From Melioribacteraceae bacterium (GTDB lineage: Bacteria > Bacteroidota > Ignavibacteria > Ignavibacteriales > Melioribacteraceae), in assembly GCA_022181065.1 (NCBI GenBank), contig BQMY01000115.1, positions 1-64,000 of the forward strand: a stretch of DNA of 64,000 bases, read 5' to 3'. Of this stretch, positions 25,690 to 33,242 are shown in pieces. Each line of letters opens with the position of its first letter. Position 1 is the stretch's first letter. The position numbers were made by a program, and so were the translations under genes. Under the pieces are notes generated by a model. The model did no database searches. It was given only the letters and a program-made list of their open reading frames with translations, and had not been told where the DNA came from.

Positions 25690-27168
25690 TTGGAAGACAG
25701 AAATCCGTACATACTGATTGTAGATGACGAAAGAGGTCTTCGCCTTGGAACTCAAAGGCTGCTTCAAAGTGAAGACTTCACTGTCGATACTGCAGAAAAT
25801 GGTACCGAAGGTATTTTATTGGGTACCAGGAATGACTATGATCTCGCTATTATAGACATGAAAATGCCCGATATTGATGGACTTGAAGTATTAAAGGAAA
25901 TCAAAAAGGCTCGTCCTAATACTGTATGTTTTATCGCTACCGCGTTTGCGAGTTACGATACTGCCATTGAAGCTACCAGAATAGGGGCTTACAGTTACAT
26001 TCCAAAACCATTTACACCGGAAGAACTGCTTCATCAACTTGAAAAAGGTTACAACCAGCGTGTTTTAACAATTGAAGCGGAAAAATTAAGAAAAGAAAGG
26101 GAAGAACGACTCCTCGAACTTGCAAGTGAGCAGAGCAGATTGAAGACTATCATTAATTCCATCTCGGGTGGAGTGTTAGTAGTCAATAAGTCCGGGGAAG
26201 TGGTTTATTTTAATAATGCCGCTCTTAAAAACCTCAATCTCGATAGCCTCACCATAGGTCAGTATATTCTCGATAAAATTCCGGAAAAAGCTACTGAAAT
26301 AGTTTCCGGTTTTATTGATGGCGCTACGGCCGAAAACCTTACAAAATCAATACAGATAGAACTTATCAAGGATACGCTTTTTGTTGAGATTATCTGCAGC
26401 ACAGTATTAAACAATGACAGTTCATTTGCCGGTGTGGTTCTGATCATCAGAAACATAACCGAAATGAAAAAGATTGAACTGGTAAAATCGCAGTTTGTTT
26501 CTATGGTTGCTCATGAACTCAAAACACCGGTCGCGGCAGTTCAGGGTTTTCTCAAGATAATCCTTGATGATTCAATTCCAATAACCGAAGATCAGCAGAG
26601 GGAATACCTTTCCCGGTCAGTGGGAAGATTGCAAGGTCTTCTGGACCTGGTTAACGATTTGTTAGATATCTCAAGAATGGAATTGAAAACAAAACAGCGG
26701 GAACTTGGTTCTCTGAGATTAAAAGAGATATTGGAATCTACAGTTCAATTTTTGAAGTTTGAGTGTGAACATAAAAATATTCAGGTTATTTCCGGTATTC
26801 CTGATAATCTACCTGTTTTGCACGCCGATCATAACGAATTAACAAGACTCTTTACTAACATAATCAGTAATGCGATTAAGTATAATATAGAAAACGGTAA
26901 AATATTTATTACTGTCACCGAAGAAAAACATTATCTCGTCATAGCTATTTCTGATACAGGGATTGGTTTGAAAGAAGAAGACCGCAAGAAGCTATTCCAT
27001 GAGTTTTTCAGAGCAAAAAATGAAAAAACACGTGGAATTAGTGGTACCGGATTAGGATTGACGATTGTTCAGCGAATTGTTGACAGTTATCATGGAAAAA
27101 TTACCGTTGAAAGTGAGTACGGAAAAGGTTCAACCTTTAAAATATATTTACCTAAAACTAACAAATAA
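25690..27168 (+). CDS. Hybrid signalling protein: receiver - PAS-like - histidine kinase
   Basis: 492 residues with a TTG start at 25690 and no clear Shine-Dalgarno, so the start is tentative. An N-terminal receiver (about 6-120, LIVDDERGLR and IIDMKMPDIDG) is followed by a coiled linker, a PAS-like domain (about 150-255, INSISGGVLVVNKSGEVVYF), HisKA with SMVAHELKTPVAAVQGF and HATPase_c with NIISNAIKYN, DTGIGL and GTGLGLTIV. No membrane segment is seen. It probably receives phosphate from the HydS kinase through its receiver and passes a modified signal on, for example to the receiver at 27191. It lies within the cassette between the two hydrogenase sets. Confidence 0.85.
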   Translation: MEDRNPYILIVDDERGLRLGTQRLLQSEDFTVDTAENGTEGILLGTRNDYDLAIIDMKMPDIDGLEVLKEIKKARPNTVCFIATAFASYDTAIEATRIGAYSYIPKPFTPEELLHQLEKGYNQRVLTIEAEKLRKEREERLLELASEQSRLKTIINSISGGVLVVNKSGEVVYFNNAALKNLNLDSLTIGQYILDKIPEKATEIVSGFIDGATAENLTKSIQIELIKDTLFVEIICSTVLNNDSSFAGVVLIIRNITEMKKIELVKSQFVSMVAHELKTPVAAVQGFLKIILDDSIPITEDQQREYLSRSVGRLQGLLDLVNDLLDISRMELKTKQRELGSLRLKEILESTVQFLKFECEHKNIQVISGIPDNLPVLHADHNELTRLFTNIISNAIKYNIENGKIFITVTEEKHYLVIAISDTGIGLKEEDRKKLFHEFFRAKNEKTRGISGTGLGLTIVQRIVDSYHGKITVESEYGKGSTFKIYLPKTNK

Positions 27169-27190
27169 GTACTTAACAGTGGGAGAAAAT

Positions 27191-27556
27191 ATGGCACTTA
27201 TTGCAATTATTGATGATGATCCGGATATCATCGAAGCCAGTAGTCTTGTTCTTAAGTCAAAAGGTTATGAAGTTGTAACAGCTTCAAACCCGGATGACGG
27301 CTTCAAGATAGTAACAGAAAACAACCCGGATTTAATTATCCTTGATGTAATGATGGATGAACCGGATGACGGTTTTTTCCTGGCGCAGAAATTTAAAAGA
27401 AACAATATCACTACACCAATACTGATGTACACATCAGTTTCAAAAACGATTGGTTTTGAGTTTGGTTCAGGCGACATGGTACCGGTTGAGGATTTTGTTG
27501 AAAAACCAATATCACCCGATCAATTAATTGAAAAAGTTAAAAACTTACTTAAATAA
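27191..27556 (+). CDS. Stand-alone receiver-domain protein, paralogue of 25216
   Basis: 121 residues from the ATG at 27191, which follows GGGAG by 5 nt. A longer in-frame extension to 27065 runs through the kinase gene and is rejected. The receiver has IIDDDPD, phospho-acceptor ILDVMMDEPDDGFF, YTSVS, and Lys in VEKP. It shares with the receiver at 25216 both the longer loop after the phospho-acceptor and the GFEFGSGD insert. The two probably arose by duplication. It has no output domain. It lies 15 bp before hydC-2 and may be cotranscribed with it. Confidence 0.88.
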   Translation: MALIAIIDDDPDIIEASSLVLKSKGYEVVTASNPDDGFKIVTENNPDLIILDVMMDEPDDGFFLAQKFKRNNITTPILMYTSVSKTIGFEFGSGDMVPVEDFVEKPISPDQLIEKVKNLLK

Positions 27557-27571
27557 CCGGGAGGAGTGATA

Positions 27572-28045
27572 ATGTTAGTGGTAGAAAAAAATTCTCTTAC
27601 CGCTGAAATAGAAGCTATGGTAGAAAAATACGGTAACTCACGCTCATCGTTGCTTCCTATTTTACAAGATGTTCAGAGAAATCATAAATTCGTTTCGGAA
27701 TTCGCTCAACAGGAAGTAGCCAGATTACTGGATATTCATCCTGTTGAAGTTTACAGTGTTATTTCATTCTATTCTTTCCTTCATTCTAAACCTATGGGCA
27801 GAAATATTGTCAGACTTTGTCAAACGATTACTTGTGACATGATGGGTAAAGTAAATGTAGCGAAAGCCATTGAAAGGGAACTTGGTATTTCTTTCGGTGA
27901 AACAACAAAAGATAACAAATTTACTCTCGAATATGCCAACTGCCTCGGTATGTGTGATCAGGGTCCCGCAATGCTGGTAAATGATAAAATTTATCCGCGT
28001 CTCACACCTGAAAAAGCAGTTGAAATTCTTAATGAGATAGGGTGA
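27572..28045 (+). CDS. hydC: [FeFe] hydrogenase subunit HydC / NuoE-like, set 2
   Basis: 157 residues from the ATG at 27572, preceded by GGGAGGAG. A GTG six bases earlier lies inside that signal. It has the NuoE-family thioredoxin-like fold, with RSSLLPILQDVQRNHKF in the helical region and [2Fe-2S] ligands in CQTITC (about 84-89) and CLGMC (about 125-129). It is clearly diverged from the set 1 protein and lacks its basic tail. It should carry electrons between HydB-2 and HydA-2. It follows the receiver gene by 15 bp, so signalling and the second hydrogenase appear to share a transcript. Confidence 0.9.
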   Translation: MLVVEKNSLTAEIEAMVEKYGNSRSSLLPILQDVQRNHKFVSEFAQQEVARLLDIHPVEVYSVISFYSFLHSKPMGRNIVRLCQTITCDMMGKVNVAKAIERELGISFGETTKDNKFTLEYANCLGMCDQGPAMLVNDKIYPRLTPEKAVEILNEIG

Positions 28046-28052
28046 GGTTAAC

Positions 28053-29261
28053 ATGGATGAAAATAAAATAGCAAGAGATGGAGCAGTTATATTTTCTGAA
28101 TATACTCGCGGTGAAGTAATTAAAAAAGTAGTAGAACTTAACCGTGATGATATACTGTTCGAACTAAAGGAATCTAAACTGAAAGGTAGAGGAGGAGCCG
28201 GATTTCCTACATCTACCAAATGGATGCTTACCGCAGCTGCTAAAGCGGATAACAAGTACGTAATATGCAATGCGGATGAAGGCGAACCGGGTACATTTAA
28301 AGACAGAGTTTTGTTGCTGGAATATCCTGAGCTTGTTTTTGACGGTATGGTTATAGGCGGTTATACAGTAGGCGCAAAATACGGTATCGTTTACCTTCGT
28401 GGTGAATATGAATATATGCTTAAATCTCTTCAGGATTATCTTGAAGCTATGCGTAATGAGAATCTTCTTGGTAAAAACATCTGCGGTAAAGAAGGTTTTG
28501 ATTTCGATATAGAGATCAGACTTGGTTCCGGCGCGTATGTTTGTGGTGAAGAAACTGCTTTGATTGAATCACTCGAAGGCGCGAGAGGCGAAGCAAGAAA
28601 TCGTCCTCCATATCCTGTTAATACAGGTTTTATGGGCAGACCTACTTCTGTAAATAATGTTGAAACATTTGCCTCGGTTGTACACATTGTAACCAAAGGC
28701 GGACAGTGGTTTAAGCAGCATGGAACAGATAAATCAACAGGTTCAAAATTATTCTCGGTATCCGGAGATTGCGCAAACCCCGGAGTGTATGAATTACCAT
28801 GGGGTACTACAATTAACGAATTATTGGATAAAGTTGGTGCTGTTAATACAAAGGCAGTACAGGTTGGTGGCGCCTCCGGTGTATGTCTCTCAAAAGATCA
28901 GTTTGAAAGACAGCTAGCCTATGAAGATGCTGGTACCGGTGGTTCAATAATGATTTTTAATGAATCACGTGATATGGTTCATGTACTTAAAAACTTCATG
29001 GAATTTTTTGTTGAAGAAAGTTGCGGACAGTGTACACCTTGCCGTATTGGTAATGTAAAACTTCTTGAAGGAGTTGAAATGATCGAAAAAGGTGAATACA
29101 CCTTCAGATATATCAATCAACTCAAGGAATTGGGCGCTACTATGCAGGTTGCCTCAAAATGTGGTTTGGGTCAATCAAGCCCTAACTCATTTATTTCTAT
29201 TTTAGAAAACTTTAAGGAAGAAATTTTCAATAATGGTAACGGAGGTACTAATGGAAAATAA
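28053..29261 (+). CDS. hydB: [FeFe] hydrogenase flavoprotein subunit HydB / NuoF-like, set 2 (short form)
   Basis: 402 residues, consisting essentially of the NuoF core. KGRGGAGFPTSTKW is the NADH site, CNADEGEPGTFKDR the FMN region, and GSGAYVCGEETALIESLEG a further signature. CGQCTPCRIG plus KCGLGQ form the 4Fe-4S site. It has neither the N-terminal thioredoxin-like domain nor the two C-terminal ferredoxin clusters found in set 1, so its electron wiring is simpler. It would oxidise NADH or a similar cofactor and pass electrons to HydA-2. It starts 7 bp after hydC-2, and its end overlaps the start of hydA-2 by 11 bp. Confidence 0.93.
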   Translation: MDENKIARDGAVIFSEYTRGEVIKKVVELNRDDILFELKESKLKGRGGAGFPTSTKWMLTAAAKADNKYVICNADEGEPGTFKDRVLLLEYPELVFDGMVIGGYTVGAKYGIVYLRGEYEYMLKSLQDYLEAMRNENLLGKNICGKEGFDFDIEIRLGSGAYVCGEETALIESLEGARGEARNRPPYPVNTGFMGRPTSVNNVETFASVVHIVTKGGQWFKQHGTDKSTGSKLFSVSGDCANPGVYELPWGTTINELLDKVGAVNTKAVQVGGASGVCLSKDQFERQLAYEDAGTGGSIMIFNESRDMVHVLKNFMEFFVEESCGQCTPCRIGNVKLLEGVEMIEKGEYTFRYINQLKELGATMQVASKCGLGQSSPNSFISILENFKEEIFNNGNGGTNGK

Positions 29262-31170
29262 AGACACACAAAGGGCTCCTGTCAGCCAGAAGCCTCATTC
29301 AGTCGATAAACCTGCCGATACCACTACTATTGGCGGAACAATCTCGATTGAAATAAACAACGAAAAACATACAGTGCCTCTGGGTACTACTATATTAGAC
29401 GCTTGTAAAATGACTGGAATTCATGTTCCAACTTTATGCCATCATGATGATTTATGCATTGCGGGGGTTTGTCGTGTATGTATGGTTGAAGTTGAAGGTA
29501 TGAGAACCTTGCAGGCTTCCTGTGCTTTCCCAATCACATCTCCAATTAAAATTCATACTTCCACACCTATGGTAAGAAAAGCACGCCGTCATGTGATAGA
29601 TTTAATGCTGAGTGAGCATCACGGTGAATGTTATTCATGTGTTAGAAATAATAATTGCGAATTGCAATCACTTGCCAATGAATATGGTGTAGATAAATAT
29701 ACATTTGGTCATGTCGAAAAATCACGTTTTGAGATTGATAACTCATCATTCTCTGTAATTCGTGACATGGATAAATGCGTTCTTTGTAAACGTTGTGTGA
29801 GAACCTGTATCGATCTTCAGGAGGTTGGAGTTCTCGAATCAGTTGACAGAGGAGACAAAACTCATATCAGCACATTCATGGAAAAAGACCTTGCTGATGT
29901 TATTTGTATTAACTGCGGTCAGTGTATTAACAGATGTCCTACCGGCGCATTACATGCAAACGATCCATCCGATGATATCTGGAACGCTATAGATGATCCG
30001 AAAAAGCATGTTGTTATTCAGACAGCACCTTCACCTCGCGCCGCAATTGGTGAAGAATTTGGTCTTGAAGCAGGTCATTCAATGACTCAGGAACTGAATA
30101 CCGCGTTAAGACGAATTGGTTTTAATGCTGTTTTCGATACTAACTTCACCGCTGACCTGACAATTATTGAAGAGGGTACAGAGCTTATTATCAGATTATT
30201 CAAAGCTCTTGTTGAAAAAGATGAAACAGTTGCTCTTCCTCAGTTTACATCGTGTTCACCAGGGTGGGTAAAATATCTTGAACATTATTATCCTGAATAT
30301 GTTGATAACCTGTCATCAGCAAAATCTCCTCAGCAGATGTTTGGCGCATTGATAAAAACTTTCTATGCCGAGAAAGCTGGAATTGATCCTAAAGATATGA
30401 TTTCTGTTGCGGTCATGCCTTGTTCTGCCAAGAAGTTCGAATGTAACAGACCGGAGATGGCAGATTCCGGTTATCAGGATGTTGATTACGGTCTCACAAC
30501 AAGAGAACTTGCAAAAATGATCAAGGAAGCAGGTATAAATCTTCCTGAAATGCCAAAAACTCATTTTGATAATCCTTTTGGTGACGCATCAGGCGCGGGT
30601 CTTATATTTGGTGCGACCGGTGGTGTTATGGAGGCTGCGATTCGTACTATCGTAGAATTCGTACTTGGTAAAAAAGCCGAAGATGTTTTTGAAAAAGCGA
30701 ATGTAATTCCTGTTCGTGGGTTCGAAGGTGTTAAATATTACGAAATACCTCTTGGTGATCAATTTGGACCAGTTCCAGCATTGATTCAACATCTTGTTCC
30801 AAACTGGGATTGGTTAGCCGGCGCTACTTTGAAAGTCGCGGTGGCTCATGGTACAGCAAACGCCAAAAAAATCATGGAAGACATCAAAGCGGGCGGTAAA
30901 TTCAGTGAATGTCATTTTATCGAATTTATGGCTTGTCCAGGCGGTTGCCTTGGCGGTGGCGGACAACCAATACCAACTAACGAAGAGATTCGTAAAAAAC
31001 GCGCTCAGGCGATTTACGCTGAAGATGAATCACTCGAACTCAGAAAATCGCATGATAATCCGCATGTTGTAAAATTGTATGAAGAGTATCTGACTGAAGG
31101 CCCGTGCGGTCATCTTTCTCATAAGCTTCTACATACACATTACACTAAACGCGGCAAATATATTGCTTAG
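29251..31170 (+). CDS. hydA: [FeFe] hydrogenase catalytic subunit HydA, set 2
   Basis: 639 residues from the ATG at 29251, which follows GGAGG by 5 nt. The frame is open from an ATG at 29233. A 28-residue Pro/Thr-rich leader precedes [2Fe-2S] (C63, C69, C74, C77, C91), His-ligated 4Fe-4S (HHGECYSCVRNNNC) and two ferredoxin clusters (CVLCKRCVRTC, CINCGQCINRC). H-cluster signatures: TSCSPGW (333-339), MPCSAKKFE and EFMACPGGCLGGGGQP. The second Cys of the usual TSCCPGW is serine (S336). An insert rich in aromatic residues (GPVPALIQHLVPNWDWLAG) precedes the third signature. It is distinct from set 1, which suggests different kinetics or partners. A strong terminator follows. Confidence 0.94.
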   Translation: MENKDTQRAPVSQKPHSVDKPADTTTIGGTISIEINNEKHTVPLGTTILDACKMTGIHVPTLCHHDDLCIAGVCRVCMVEVEGMRTLQASCAFPITSPIKIHTSTPMVRKARRHVIDLMLSEHHGECYSCVRNNNCELQSLANEYGVDKYTFGHVEKSRFEIDNSSFSVIRDMDKCVLCKRCVRTCIDLQEVGVLESVDRGDKTHISTFMEKDLADVICINCGQCINRCPTGALHANDPSDDIWNAIDDPKKHVVIQTAPSPRAAIGEEFGLEAGHSMTQELNTALRRIGFNAVFDTNFTADLTIIEEGTELIIRLFKALVEKDETVALPQFTSCSPGWVKYLEHYYPEYVDNLSSAKSPQQMFGALIKTFYAEKAGIDPKDMISVAVMPCSAKKFECNRPEMADSGYQDVDYGLTTRELAKMIKEAGINLPEMPKTHFDNPFGDASGAGLIFGATGGVMEAAIRTIVEFVLGKKAEDVFEKANVIPVRGFEGVKYYEIPLGDQFGPVPALIQHLVPNWDWLAGATLKVAVAHGTANAKKIMEDIKAGGKFSECHFIEFMACPGGCLGGGGQPIPTNEEIRKKRAQAIYAEDESLELRKSHDNPHVVKLYEEYLTEGPCGHLSHKLLHTHYTKRGKYIA

Positions 31171-31174
31171 TTAG

Positions 31175-31206
31175 AAAAGCCGCTCAAAATGAGCGGCTTT
31201 TTTTTT
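31175..31206 (+). terminator. Strong terminator closing the hydrogenase locus
   Basis: AAAAGCCGCTC (31175-31185) pairs perfectly with GAGCGGCTTTT (31191-31201) around AAAAT and runs into a stretch of T. Confidence 0.95.
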
Positions 31207-31306
31207 ATACTGAATATATTTCGAAAATAAAATATTTTATTACGTTGAATTTCAGATAAATACTTTTTATTTTTTGAAAAGAACTATGTTAATTGAGCAA
31301 AAATAC

Positions 31307-31375
31307 ACCCTGTTTAATCAACCTTTTTATTATATTACCCAATATTTTTTGTTCCTGTTCATTTCTAAACAGGGT
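31307..31375. promoter_or_regulatory. Inverted pair of 10-bp sites upstream of the actin-like gene
   Basis: ACCCTGTTTA (31307-31316) and TAAACAGGGT (31366-31375) are perfect reverse complements separated by 49 bp. The second ends 45 bp before the start codon. Paired sites like this could bind a repressor that loops DNA. No known regulator is assigned. The rest of 31207-31420 holds nothing else I recognise. Confidence 0.45.
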
Positions 31376-31420
31376 AATGCCTATATTGCAAATAAAATGT
31401 ATCTAAATTAGGAGATAAAC

Positions 31421-32440
31421 ATGAAGTCTTTACTGTTTCCGAGTGTTCTCGAAAAACATAACGATGAGCTTAAAAATTTGTCATCAAATCTTATCCAGAG
31501 CTTAAAAGTTTATCATGAGGACACTGGTTACGTTGTTGGTGAACTTGCCATGGTAGAGGGTAAATCTCCTCATAAAATAGTAAATAGTTCACCTGATGAT
31601 AAAGACTATCAGGTTTTGGCAAAATCGAGTTTAGTAGTTTTGAACAAGATCATAAATCAGCCGCTTATTCTAACCGTTGGCTTTCCTTATTCTACATACC
31701 AGATTTTTCGTGAAGACGCCGCGAATTTTTTCAAAGGTAAACATGAGGTGAAACATGACATTTTTACCCTTGGTAAAAACAAAGGTCAGAACGTGGGTAT
31801 AGAAGTGGAAAGTGTTGAAGTAATTCCTGAAATTATTGGTTGCAGCCTTGCTGTAAGAAGTAAAAAGAAAGTTAAAGGTGGTTGTTTTGTCGTAAATATT
31901 GGCTATGGTACGTTTGAAGCTTGCCTTACAAATGATTATGGTATTGTGGACAGAACTGTAATTTCACGCCCGGGTATTCGTTACGCTATTGATACGGCGA
32001 TGCGTGAATTGAGTCAGAAAAATTATCTTGGTTTGAGAACTGAACATCAGTTTGATAGCAGTTTTCAGAAAGGTTCAATTATATTAAGCAGAAAAAAAAT
32101 AGATCTTGCTCCGGTAAGAAAGAACGTTTTGAGAAAGTATTTTGAAGAAATTATTTCTCCTGCAATCAGAAATACATGGCAGGATGATGATTTCAGTATT
32201 TCATCAGATCTATATATAGCTGGCGGCGGTGCCCATTATGAAGATTTAATTGATTACTTCAGGGAAGAATTTGGTGATTTTCTGAATATTGAAGTAATTG
32301 ATGATCCGCAATATGCCGTTAGTCAGGGTTATTGTTATCGTTCATACAGACTTTCTGATGATAAATCGAGGTCGGTTGGTATTGATATAGGAAATGCTCA
32401 AACGGTAATTTCGTTTTACGATGAAGAAGAGATTGGCTAG
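31421..32440 (+). CDS. ParM/StbA-like actin ATPase with permuted phosphate-1 motif
   Basis: 339 residues. Start fixed by AGGAG and an in-frame TAG just upstream. The order of actin-fold motifs is unusual. The protein opens with SLLFPSVLEKH, which in ParM/StbA proteins comes after the first strand pair, then has TGYVVGELA, LILTVGFPYSTY and the phosphate-2 region FVVNIGYGTFEACL. The adenosine motif LYIAGGGAHYEDL and DPQYAVSQGY follow. Only then, at the very C-terminus (319-339), comes the phosphate-1 motif VGIDIGNAQTVISF. This is what a circular permutation would give. Phosphate-2 has Asn where Asp is usual. The protein probably polymerises with ATP. It may segregate DNA or act as a cytoskeleton. 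No DNA-binding adaptor (ParR) is adjacent. A terminator follows. Confidence 0.82.
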   Translation: MKSLLFPSVLEKHNDELKNLSSNLIQSLKVYHEDTGYVVGELAMVEGKSPHKIVNSSPDDKDYQVLAKSSLVVLNKIINQPLILTVGFPYSTYQIFREDAANFFKGKHEVKHDIFTLGKNKGQNVGIEVESVEVIPEIIGCSLAVRSKKKVKGGCFVVNIGYGTFEACLTNDYGIVDRTVISRPGIRYAIDTAMRELSQKNYLGLRTEHQFDSSFQKGSIILSRKKIDLAPVRKNVLRKYFEEIISPAIRNTWQDDDFSISSDLYIAGGGAHYEDLIDYFREEFGDFLNIEVIDDPQYAVSQGYCYRSYRLSDDKSRSVGIDIGNAQTVISFYDEEEIG

Positions 32441-32448
32441 ATAAAAAT

Positions 32449-32471
32449 CCGGGTTTCAAACCCGGTTTTTT
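32449..32471 (+). terminator. Terminator after the actin-like gene
   Basis: CCGGGTT (32449-32455) and AACCCGG (32459-32465) form a GC-rich stem with a 3-nt loop, followed by six T. Confidence 0.92.
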
Positions 32472-32558
32472 ATTGTTATTTTAATGGATGATATATCTTT
32501 AGATAAACTATTAGTACATCAGAGTTGTTGTGTATAGATAAAAGCTCAGGATATTTTT

Positions 32559-33242
32559 GTGTCAGAACAAGAAGAAATATTGAGGAAAGAATTCGGGAAA
32601 CTTCTTTCTGACGATTACTGTTACTTGTCGCACTCTTTTAAGGTTGATGGAAACTTGTATAGCCCCACTTCTGTAATGCTCGAAGGAGTAATTGAAGGGG
32701 ACTTATTTTCGGAAGGTAACGTTTTTATAGAAGAAGGCGCAGTAGTTAACGGTAATGTCTCAGGTGATAATGTTGTAGTGTACGGTACGGTCAGGGGTAG
32801 TATTGCCGCAAGAGAGAAGTTGGGATTACATAAAAACGCGTGCGTTGAGGGTAACGTCGCATCGAAAAATTGCGTGATTTCCGGTGAAGTATCTTTAAGC
32901 GGACAGGTGAGTTTTTCAAAAGAGAACGAGGTTGACACTTCTTTCGAATACCCTGAAATTAAAGTGAAGCCTCCCAAAGTTAAAACCACCGGTGTTCAAA
33001 AAATTAAGAATAAGAACCAAAAAGCAAAAAAAGAATCCGAAGATTTGTTGCTACCGCTATATCCTGAAATGAAAGATGATAATTTAAAGTCAATCAAACA
33101 AAAATCTAAAGATTCAGAAATACCAAATGTTACGGAAGATTCTGTTAATGAGAAAAAGCAGGATTCTTCTAAACAGAAACGAACAAGCGATAAGGGAAAA
33201 AGCAGAATAGACCTGCTGGATTCAGATCATTCATTATGGTGA
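32559..33242 (+). CDS. Bactofilin
   Basis: 227 residues with a GTG start, CTCAGGA 8 nt upstream. Residues about 35-120 are the polymer-forming cytoskeletal (bactofilin) beta-helix, with repeats of the type LEGVIEGDLFSEGNVFIEEG, AVVNGNVSGDNVVVYGTVRG and ACVEGNVASKNCVISG. A long, lysine- and serine-rich tail (about 135-227) is low complexity and probably disordered. Bactofilins form nucleotide-free filaments that position wall enzymes or cell poles, and in some bacteria they influence motility. It follows the actin-like gene but after a terminator, so it has its own transcript. Its end overlaps the convergent gene by 9 bp. Confidence 0.85.
   Translation: MSEQEEILRKEFGKLLSDDYCYLSHSFKVDGNLYSPTSVMLEGVIEGDLFSEGNVFIEEGAVVNGNVSGDNVVVYGTVRGSIAAREKLGLHKNACVEGNVASKNCVISGEVSLSGQVSFSKENEVDTSFEYPEIKVKPPKVKTTGVQKIKNKNQKAKKESEDLLLPLYPEMKDDNLKSIKQKSKDSEIPNVTEDSVNEKKQDSSKQKRTSDKGKSRIDLLDSDHSLW

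Noticed and set aside
27065-27190. N-terminal extension of the receiver at 27191
   Set aside because: It is read from the end of the kinase gene in another frame, and a good Shine-Dalgarno precedes the ATG at 27191.
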